A DNA stretch of 64,000 nt. Origin: CAVQCA01 sp963763115 (GTDB taxonomy: Bacteria; Pseudomonadota; Gammaproteobacteria; UBA9214). The notes beneath the pieces are model-generated. The model worked only from the letters and a program-made list of their open reading frames with translations. It ran no database searches and was not told the origin of the DNA. Shown here one piece after another: positions 57,739 through 64,000 of the stretch. Position 1 is the stretch's first letter; the number at the start of each line of letters is the position of its first letter. Made by a program: the position numbers and the translations under genes. The stretch is from positions 1 to 64,000 of the forward strand of contig CAVXNM010000021.1 in assembly GCA_963763115.1 (NCBI GenBank). Reading direction: 5' to 3'.

Positions 57739-60617
57739 CATATTTCCTTGATTCGAATATTGCGAAACTGCACCGCTTCGGTGTGACATTGAAGTCCGAC
57801 ATAACCTTCATCGCGTTTGGTTTTCCCGACTGCCGGTGCATCAGCAGACAACAGATTCGGGAACTGGCCTTGAGACACCAGCTGCCCGTTCAGCCTGACT
57901 TCAATGTTTGTGCCCTGCAGCTTGATCTCGCAACTGTTCCAGAAGGTCGATTTGCCTGCATCCCGTGGCTGCACGACTTTTGCGGCCCACAACCGGGCGG
58001 GAAAGACTCCGTAGACTGCGCCCGTCTTGTGCAGGGGAGATCCGTACACGGCGTTCTCGTGATCGTATCCATGCTCGTCTACCTGAACTTCTATGCTTGA
58101 GTCATAGAAGGCTGCGTCGAGCACGACCGGTTGCGGCATGCGCAGCAAGATGCCCGAGTTGGCTTCATTGTCGTAGGCTCGCCAGTCCAGCCTGAGTATG
58201 AAATCACTGAACATGCCGGTCGAGTACCAGAGCACGCCCAGAGCAGGCGTTTTGGTGTCCACACCGGCGCCGAGGACGGGATAAGACTCGCCGGAGACAT
58301 CAAAGAAGTTTTGACTCCCACCCGGGACTATAGCCCAGCCGTCACTGTCGAAGTTCCCGCTATACAGGGTTTGAAACCCCGCCTCGTTGCCCAGAAACTC
58401 GGCCGACATATAACGGTCGATAATCGACCGGGCGATCTTCCGCGAGAGGGCCATGCCGGTAAGGGCCGGATTGGCCGAACCCACGGTGGGGAAGAGTGAT
58501 TGATCGACACAATAGGCATTGGTGACATGATGGAAGCGACCGTTTACATCGGTGACCGACTTGCTGAAGTCCGTGCCCATCCACAGGGTTCCCGCCTCAT
58601 GATACGTGGTGCCGATGCCATCGGGTCCTCCACTCACGGATTCGACCGGTGACGTGCCGCTTTGAGGTCTCGTGACTTCCAGATTGCCGTTCTGGATTCT
58701 GAAGTCGGGATTATGCAAGGGGGCCGGCGGCGGTCCCGAGATATTCATGCCATCTGCGGCAAAACGTGCCGTGTGACAGGGACAGTTAAAGGTACCTTCA
58801 GCAACAACCCAGTCGACGAAGCAGCCCTCGTGGGTACAGGTTCCCTCGAACACCCGGTACTGGCCACCGAAGCGACCGATAAAAAAGCGCCCGCTCGGCG
58901 TATCTTCCCTGTGGAAGGAGTTGTCCGGAATGACATTGAGGGGAACCTGGGCGAGCACCTCGAGCGTTGTCGAGGGCTGGGGAACGGTTGATGATCCACC
59001 GCCTTGCGTCTCGTCGGCGAGGGCCGCGATGAAATCAGAGGCGGCCTGATCCATCCCGGCCCGCACCTCGCTGTCGTCGCTCGTCTCCACCATGTGAATA
59101 TAGGTCTTGGGGACGCGAAGCTCGTTGCCGCTTTCGATATAGATGTCGTCGCCGGTCCCGCCGAACGGATTGACATTCATCCAGCTGGAATTCGGGTTGC
59201 TGCCAATTGGGCTGGTCCGGTCACCGAAGGTCTCTCCCACTGTGCGGATGCCAATCACAACGCGGTCATTGCCGAGACCGCTCTGGGCTTCCCGAATCGA
59301 CTCGATATCCTCGATATTCGGTGTCATCTGATAGAGAAAACGTTCCGGGTCCTTGCTGGCGCCGGGAAACATGGGCACATCCATATTCGGTGCGGCATAA
59401 AACTGAAAGTGGAATTGCCCCACACCACTTCCTGACGTTGGGGCAGCGCCGGTGATATGGAGCGCTGCCGTTTTAATTTTCGTCGGATCAGGCGGAGGGA
59501 GATTGAGGGCACTGCGCTTGACTCGCCATACAAAATTGCTGCGGACGTGATACATCAGATTGCGTCCCATCAATTCTCCGTTCTGGTTCAGGAGTGCCGG
59601 GCGAGGGAAGGAATTCAGCGCAAGTCGTGTGGAGTTAATGGTGTTTCCGGCCAGAATTATCATGGCGCCTGAGTTGAGATTCAGCCGGACCACACGCGCT
59701 TTGCCCTTGTTCCATGGCTCCGCCGGGTCTGCCAGTGCAACCACCACTTGACGGACCCGTCCATTGACCGTCTGCAGCTTGAGCACCTCGGCATAAGGCA
59801 CGACAAAAAGCCTGCGTGAGGCATTGGCGCCACTGCTGACTTCGCTGTCTTCACGTACCGAGTCGAGCAGCAAGGGAAGACTGCTGTATTTATCGAAACT
59901 GAATAGTCCGGACCCCGGTCCTTCCCCCTGGACCGCAATCGGTGGAGCCAATGCCGCCTTCAGGGAAGGCACCTGGTTGCTGGTGATGACGTCCTCGGCG
60001 CGATTCTTCAGGGCTTCATATAAGGGCCCGTTGATGAAATCCTGCACGGGAAACGTACCGGTTTCCTGCTCGCTGTACTCATAGCCACCCTGCCAGCCGG
60101 TCTGGAAAAGATAATCCTCCACCTCTTCCGGCCACACCCTGTCGCCATCCTCGTCGAGCTTCTGCAAGTCTTCCGGCTGGTAACGCGGGGCCCACCCGCC
60201 CCAGAACAGGGATTTGCCGCCGAGGCAGCGGGAATGTTTCACTAACGCAACACCATTTGTCTGACCCGGATCGACCAGGTCCTCATTGACCAGTGAAGCC
60301 AGATCCGTGCTGCGGCGGGTGAGATTCTGAATGTGTTCGGTGATCAGAAACGGGCCCGACTCCAGCACCAGAACGCGCGGGGCATCCCGGTCGTCGGCCA
60401 TCCTTCGGCCGTGTTCGAACAGCTTGGCCGCCGTATAGGACCCGTACATGCCCGATCCGACAATGACGACATCGAATTGCCCGCCTGTCTGGGCTTCGAG
60501 AATTTCATCCCAGGTATTGCAGGTGAACCGGCCCAGGCCGTCTACAGATAATGTCGTCCTCTGTATGTCAGGCAGCGGCAGGGGAACGCCGGAATCTACA
60601 AGTTTGTTCAATGGCAT
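57738..60617 (-). CDS. GMC oxidoreductase with inserted Rieske domain and C-terminal DUF1080, 959 aa
   Basis: A three-domain enzyme. The FAD domain begins with VVIVGSGMYGSY near residue 50. A Rieske [2Fe-2S] domain at about 555-650 has both ligand pairs: CTHEGC, then NCPCHTARF. The GMC C-terminal part resumes after it with YHEAGTLWMG near 676, VDQSLFPT and SANPALTGMALSRKIA. From about 750 a 3-keto-disaccharide hydrolase (DUF1080) domain runs to the end (YSGNFDSDGW, SDFILRLDWRAYDNEANSGI, CEIKLQGTNIEVRLNG). ATG 60617 is chosen with GAGGGA 6 nt upstream over TTG 60647. No signal peptide is visible. Expected role: oxidise a sugar (C3) and open or hydrolyse the keto-product. Confidence 0.82.
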   Translation of the reverse strand: MPLNKLVDSGVPLPLPDIQRTTLSVDGLGRFTCNTWDEILEAQTGGQFDVVIVGSGMYGSYTAAKLFEHGRRMADDRDAPRVLVLESGPFLITEHIQNLTRRSTDLASLVNEDLVDPGQTNGVALVKHSRCLGGKSLFWGGWAPRYQPEDLQKLDEDGDRVWPEEVEDYLFQTGWQGGYEYSEQETGTFPVQDFINGPLYEALKNRAEDVITSNQVPSLKAALAPPIAVQGEGPGSGLFSFDKYSSLPLLLDSVREDSEVSSGANASRRLFVVPYAEVLKLQTVNGRVRQVVVALADPAEPWNKGKARVVRLNLNSGAMIILAGNTINSTRLALNSFPRPALLNQNGELMGRNLMYHVRSNFVWRVKRSALNLPPPDPTKIKTAALHITGAAPTSGSGVGQFHFQFYAAPNMDVPMFPGASKDPERFLYQMTPNIEDIESIREAQSGLGNDRVVIGIRTVGETFGDRTSPIGSNPNSSWMNVNPFGGTGDDIYIESGNELRVPKTYIHMVETSDDSEVRAGMDQAASDFIAALADETQGGGSSTVPQPSTTLEVLAQVPLNVIPDNSFHREDTPSGRFFIGRFGGQYRVFEGTCTHEGCFVDWVVAEGTFNCPCHTARFAADGMNISGPPPAPLHNPDFRIQNGNLEVTRPQSGTSPVESVSGGPDGIGTTYHEAGTLWMGTDFSKSVTDVNGRFHHVTNAYCVDQSLFPTVGSANPALTGMALSRKIARSIIDRYMSAEFLGNEAGFQTLYSGNFDSDGWAIVPGGSQNFFDVSGESYPVLGAGVDTKTPALGVLWYSTGMFSDFILRLDWRAYDNEANSGILLRMPQPVVLDAAFYDSSIEVQVDEHGYDHENAVYGSPLHKTGAVYGVFPARLWAAKVVQPRDAGKSTFWNSCEIKLQGTNIEVRLNGQLVSQGQFPNLLSADAPAVGKTKRDEGYVGLQCHTEAVQFRNIRIKEI

Positions 60618-60647
60618 ACCGATCCCTCGTCTGAATGTATGTTCCAA

Positions 60648-60950
60648 AATGGCGACAGATTACTTGGACAGGCTCCTGGCCAGCTGGCATATCCTCCTTC
60701 TTGTCGATGATCCGGATGGTCGCCGGCAAAGCGGTGGACAAAGATACGATTGTTCAATTCAAAACGCCAGAACACGGCACTCAATGGGATCGGATCACCG
60801 GGATTCTCTCGGATTCAGGTGATCGTTGCGAGCATGGGGCAGAAGCGCGAGAACAGAGTTTCACGATTTCGAGGCGCACCGTTATTCCACGCAACGGGAA
60901 GTCGGGGGAGAGCGCAGCGAAGGGGCGATGGGCCGCACTCCCGCCAGCGC
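60648..60950. other. Non-coding stretch upstream of the GMC fusion gene
   Basis: About 300 bp. The open frames here are artificial continuations of the permease relic. The leftward promoter of the GMC gene should be in it, but no clear boxes were found. Confidence 0.3.
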
Positions 60951-60954
60951 ACGA

Positions 60955-61327
60955 CTGCAGGGACATACCACCGGGCGTCGTGGAGTCCGCGCAGGCACTC
61001 GGGCTGCCGTCGCGGGCCAGGCTGCGCATCGTGGAGTTACCACTGGCCACACGCGCCATACTCGCCGGGATCAAAACATCGGCCGTGATCAATGTGGGCA
61101 CGGCCACGCTGGGCGCCCTGATCGGCGCTGGCGGATACGGCCAGCCCTTCCTTACCGGCATACGGCTCGATGATAACGCCTTGATCCTGCAAGGCGCGGT
61201 GCCCGCCGCCGTCCTGGCGCTCCTGGCGCAGGGGCTGTTTGAACTCATCGAGCGCCGCATGCTGCCGCGGGGTCTGCGTATCCAGGCGAGCCGAAGGGTG
61301 CCATCGAACGGCAACGCATCCGGTTGA
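60955..61327 (+). pseudogene. OpuC/YehW-type ABC transporter permease relic (C-terminal part)
   Basis: One frame reads IPPGVVESAQALGLPSRARL, then VELPLATRAILAGIKTSAVIN and GTATLGALIGAGGYGQP, the membrane-permease signature (EAA-like loop and following helices) of glycine-betaine/choline-type osmoprotectant transporters. The upstream half is unrelated sequence and there are no neighbouring ATPase or binding-protein genes, so only the last third of a permease gene survives. Confidence 0.75.
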
Positions 61328-61654
61328 TCGGCGGCTGGTTCTGCTCCCCGGCCGGATTCATCCGGTTCGCATGGCGTCGCCCGCGACGCCACCACAGCGG
61401 CGCGATGCGCCGGTCGTACTTCAGAACAATAGACGAGCGGCTGGATACCCCATAGCATCACAGGCAGTGGTGGCAGTAACACGTCCTCCCGCGGGATTAC
61501 CTTCACGCCGCGGAATCATGTGAGTGTGGTTCCAGGTGCCAGGTATCCGGTTCCGCCGGCTGTTGGTGAATACCCTGCCTGAGGTAAACAAGACTGCCAC
61601 TCACCGGCACAGGGAAGTTAACACCTGGCACCGTTACACACCGAGGTGCAGATA
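61328..61654. other. Intergenic stretch without supported gene
   Basis: About 325 bp between the permease relic and the membrane gene at 61655. Short frames only. The promoter of the next gene is probably near its right end but was not identified. Confidence 0.3.
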
Positions 61655-62233
61655 ATGAAGACCGTGCTTGTCTATTTCCACTTGTTATCGCTGGCGGCGG
61701 CAATCGGATCCGCGCTGATTGCCGAATATCTGATCTTTTCCCGGCATCGACAGTTTTCGCGCGACAGTTACGACACCGTAATTTTCGCATCACGTACGGC
61801 AACCGTATCGCTGCTGCTGTTATGGCTGACGGGTATTGGACTCGTGATCGTGGGGTATCTCGGCGATCCGCAATACATCGCAAACCAGAAAATCTGGGCC
61901 AAGGTATCCATTGTTCTGCTCATGTCGATCAACGGCGTCTACATCCACAGATGGCTTCTGCCGCGGTTTGCCGACGTTGCCCGTGGCGGTTTGCTCATAC
62001 GCACGGCGGCAGAGTCGGTGCGCATGCGCCTTGTCTTTGCCACCTCATCTGCCGGCTGGCTGATCACGGCGTTCTATGGCGCCGCAAAGTTCCTGAATGA
62101 GGGTTACTACTATGGCGAGCTGTATGGGCTGTACCTGGCAGCGGTGATGATGATTTTCGTGTTTTCCTGTCTGGTGCCGGATCACTGGATCAACCATGTT
62201 CATGACGCTGATCCGGTCACGGGACCCGGATGA
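61655..62233 (+). CDS. DUF2269-like small integral membrane protein, 192 aa
   Basis: A four- to five-helix inner-membrane protein. Helices lie at about residues 1-22, 45-70, 85-105, 125-150 and 160-178; WLTGIGLVIVGYLGDP (about 53-68) and KIWAKVSIVLLMSINGVYIH (about 78-97) are typical of DUF2269-like proteins. ATG 61655 with GAGGTG upstream is preferred to GTG 61646. It is alone on its transcript and its function is unknown. Confidence 0.6.
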   Translation: MKTVLVYFHLLSLAAAIGSALIAEYLIFSRHRQFSRDSYDTVIFASRTATVSLLLLWLTGIGLVIVGYLGDPQYIANQKIWAKVSIVLLMSINGVYIHRWLLPRFADVARGGLLIRTAAESVRMRLVFATSSAGWLITAFYGAAKFLNEGYYYGELYGLYLAAVMMIFVFSCLVPDHWINHVHDADPVTGPG

Positions 62234-63077
62234 CAGGCGTGGAACCGGACCGGGCGGCACGATGACTCCCGCCTGTCGTAGAGCGTGCGTAACATATCGT
62301 CGCTATTTTGCCAAGGCAGGACCACCGGGCCACGACACGGACAAACCGGTGCGACAGATACATGGGAACCTGCCTCCTCGACTCACAGGGGTGCAGACCT
62401 GACGTAAGTGGTACAAAGCGTTTGTCGCTTCGTGGATCGGCAGGTCTGTTTGCCGCGCGGAGACGGCGAATCGACCGGTCCCGGTGTCCGCTGGCTGCGT
62501 TTCACGCCGCGGCTGCGGCGTTTCCGGTGATCTCCCCGGGTCTGTCGGCCTGCACAGAAAGTTTTGTCCGCCAATGCCGCTTTGCCGTGACGGAGGGCAT
62601 CGGGCATCCTGACCTGTTGCGGACTGCCCAACGATTGCCTGTTCCCCTGTTGGTGAATACACCACAACCCGGATTCAAGGGCGTCGCCGGGGAGACCGGC
62701 GTTTTTCCAATTCAGATAAAAAAACTTGTTTGTCAGTAACATGAAGACAAGCCGCCGTCGGCTGCCGTGCGCTGGTACACATAATGCATTATCCCTGGTG
62801 ACAGCAACCTGATGCCAACAGCCAGCGGAGGCAAAACATCATGTACGAGATCCACGACAACTCAAGGGGTTTAAATCAAGAAATTCTGTTCGATTTCGAG
62901 CAGGACCTGCCCGAGCCACTCGATCACTGGACGCTGCGTGACTTCGCAGACATCGTTCCGCTCGCAGGCTATGCGTCCTGACCGGCTGCAGGCTGATGAT
63001 CTGGTGATGGCATCCACACCGGGTGTCGGCATGGCGGTTTGAGTGACGCCGATTCGTCCACAGTGAATAGCTGGCAG
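62234..63077. other. Non-coding stretch without supported gene
   Basis: About 840 bp. Several frames are open on both strands because of high G+C, but none shows a recognisable family, a good start or consistent codon use. Confidence 0.35.
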
Positions 63078-63307
63078 ATGGTCCAGCTGTTCGAGCCGAC
63101 GCAAGCCGATCTGAATGCTGAAGCGAAGGGGCGCGTGATGATCTATGACGGGTTGACCGACAGTGACGTGGGCGTGCATTTGATGAACGGTTCGACCGGC
63201 TCGTACTCATGATGTTTATCTGCGTCGTCGTTACCGACGATTCGGGCAAAGCCCGGCGCCGCGAAACCGGCCAGGTCGAAACCGAAAGCGACGACGGTTG
63301 CAACTGA
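63078..63307 (+). pseudogene. Small conserved-type protein broken by a frameshift
   Basis: ATG 63078 begins MVQLFEPTQADLNAEAKGRV (first 20 residues), then MIYDGLTDSDV. A shift around 63170-63185 then moves to the frame with DERFDRLVLMMF, VVVTDDSG and ESDDGC, ending at 63307. The combined product of about 75 aa looks like one small acidic protein, but I do not recognise its family with certainty. Its position between non-coding DNA and the phosphatase gene gives no functional clue. Confidence 0.4.
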
Positions 63308-63419
63308 CCGTAACCTGATGCCATAGCGCTTCCCACGCCTTAACGGCTGCGGTAAAGTCGGGGCGTAACCGCCGGGCCAAATGGCGATACCGGCGTGGAT
63401 CAGAGGATGCTGCGACCGG

Positions 63420-64000
63420 ATGAAAAATGAGATAAAAGAATTGCACTGGTCCTCGGCATCCCGGACCGACGTCGGCATGGTGCGCAAGCTCAACGAGGAT
63501 TCGGTGCTTGACCTGCCCGAACTGGGGCTGTGGATGGTGGCCGATGGCATGGGTGGACACGCCGCGGGGGATTTCGCCAGCGGTGCCATCGTCGCCGCTC
63601 TGGCCAGTATCCCGCCGCCGGCCAGCCTGGGCGCCCTGCTCGGTGATGTGCGCCAGCGCCTGCAGACCGTCAACCGGCAACTCAACGATGAAGCCCGCAC
63701 CCGCCGCGAGCAGGTTATCGGCAGCACCGTGGTGGCCTTGCTGGTTTACGGTGGCCACGGTGTCGTAGTCTGGGCAGGAGACAGCCGGGCCTACCTTTAC
63801 CGTCGCGGCGAGCTCATCCAGCTGACGCGCGATCATAGCCAGGTGGAAGAACTCATCAGGCTGGGTTTGCTGGCGCGTGACGGGGTTGAAGGGCATCCCG
63901 CCGCCAATGTGATCACACGGGCCATCGGCGTTGCGGACGTACTCGAACTCGACTCTGAAATGCTCACTCTGTCCGAGGACGATATCTTCCTGTTGTGCAG
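63420..64000 (+). CDS. PP2C-type Ser/Thr protein phosphatase, 5' part (runs off the window)
   Basis: A PPM-family metal-dependent phosphatase. TDVGMVRKLNEDSVL near residues 16-30 has the early Asp, VADGMGGHAAGDFAS near 41-55 the metal-binding DGMGG, and VVWAGDSRAYLYR near 116-128 the GDSRxY box, followed by LTRDHSQV. At least 193 residues are present; family members of this type have about 240-260, so some 50-60 are missing. Such phosphatases often pair with Hank-type kinases, for example in type VI secretion loci, but partners would be beyond the window. Confidence 0.92.
   Translation, partial: MKNEIKELHWSSASRTDVGMVRKLNEDSVLDLPELGLWMVADGMGGHAAGDFASGAIVAALASIPPPASLGALLGDVRQRLQTVNRQLNDEARTRREQVIGSTVVALLVYGGHGVVVWAGDSRAYLYRRGELIQLTRDHSQVEELIRLGLLARDGVEGHPAANVITRAIGVADVLELDSEMLTLSEDDIFLLC

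Noticed and set aside
62303..62742. Overlapping frames of 119-143 codons on both strands
   Set aside because: They arise from high G+C, overlap each other on both strands and show no conserved motif.
1..64000. CRISPR array or cas genes
   Set aside because: No regularly spaced repeats and no Cas-like proteins were seen; the nearest defence-like signals are the HsdM, HipA and RQC-minor remnants.

Overview
The window looks like an accessory, mobile-element-rich stretch of a gammaproteobacterial chromosome. This is inferred from the IS families, the mostly Shine-Dalgarno-led genes and the protein types; the genus cannot be fixed from sequence alone, and a sulfur-oxidiser or symbiont-like relative is only a guess. 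No rRNA, complete tRNA or CRISPR array was seen. Base composition changes in blocks: A+T-rich to about 13 kb, intermediate at 14-39 kb, markedly G+C-rich at 40.6-44.7 kb, and moderately G+C-rich after that. This suggests several acquisitions.

Layout. (A) 0.3-13.3 kb: surface-polysaccharide genes (several GT4 glycosyltransferases, a CapK/PaaK-like adenylating enzyme, a Wzx-type flippase) interrupted by an intact IS4-type element with target duplication, an IS3 remnant and an ISL3-type element with a well-phased A7 slippery heptamer. (B) 13.6-24.7 kb: a second polysaccharide cluster, all on +: a GT2 relic, a frameshifted GT39-like membrane protein, GT4, flippase, methyltransferase, two tandem GT4 paralogues, GT2 and a sulfotransferase. 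(C) 24.8-29 kb: recombinase and IS debris around an 833-residue membrane protein with a spermidine-synthase-like domain. (D) 29.4-39.2 kb: a canonical and a non-canonical GT2, GT4, a PHP-like HxH protein, a GlpD-like FAD oxidoreductase, an NAD-epimerase, an asparagine-synthase-type amidotransferase and a hexapeptide acyltransferase. (E) 40.6-45.2 kb: a G+C-rich second copy of the PHP-like / GlpD-like / GT4 set with a methyltransferase, then remnants of a DUF5989 gene and a carbamoyltransferase fused to an HsdM start. (F) 45.61-45.72 kb: the 3' half of tRNA-Phe followed by a good intrinsic terminator, read as an attachment-site scar bounding an island to its left. (G) 46-64 kb: a flippase-like/phosphodiesterase pair, a small lipoprotein, a LysR regulator divergent from aldo-keto reductase, alcohol dehydrogenase and NADP-oxidoreductase genes, a graveyard of broken genes (LtrA, RQC-minor, HipA, HsdM), a Yip1 protein, a GMC-Rieske-DUF1080 fusion, an ABC permease relic, a DUF2269-like membrane protein, and the start of a PP2C phosphatase running off the end.

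How it fits together. Regions A, B, D and E supply nucleotide-sugar modification, glycosyl transfer, flipping and decoration (sulfation, methylation, acylation, amidation, once carbamoylation) for one or more exported glycans; no obvious polymerase or exporter was recognised. The best candidates for new biology are the twice-occurring GT4 / PHP-like / GlpD-like module (31.7-35.4 and 40.7-44.6 kb) and the GMC-Rieske-DUF1080 fusion at 57.7-60.6 kb, which could couple sugar C3 oxidation to cleavage of the resulting keto-glycoside.
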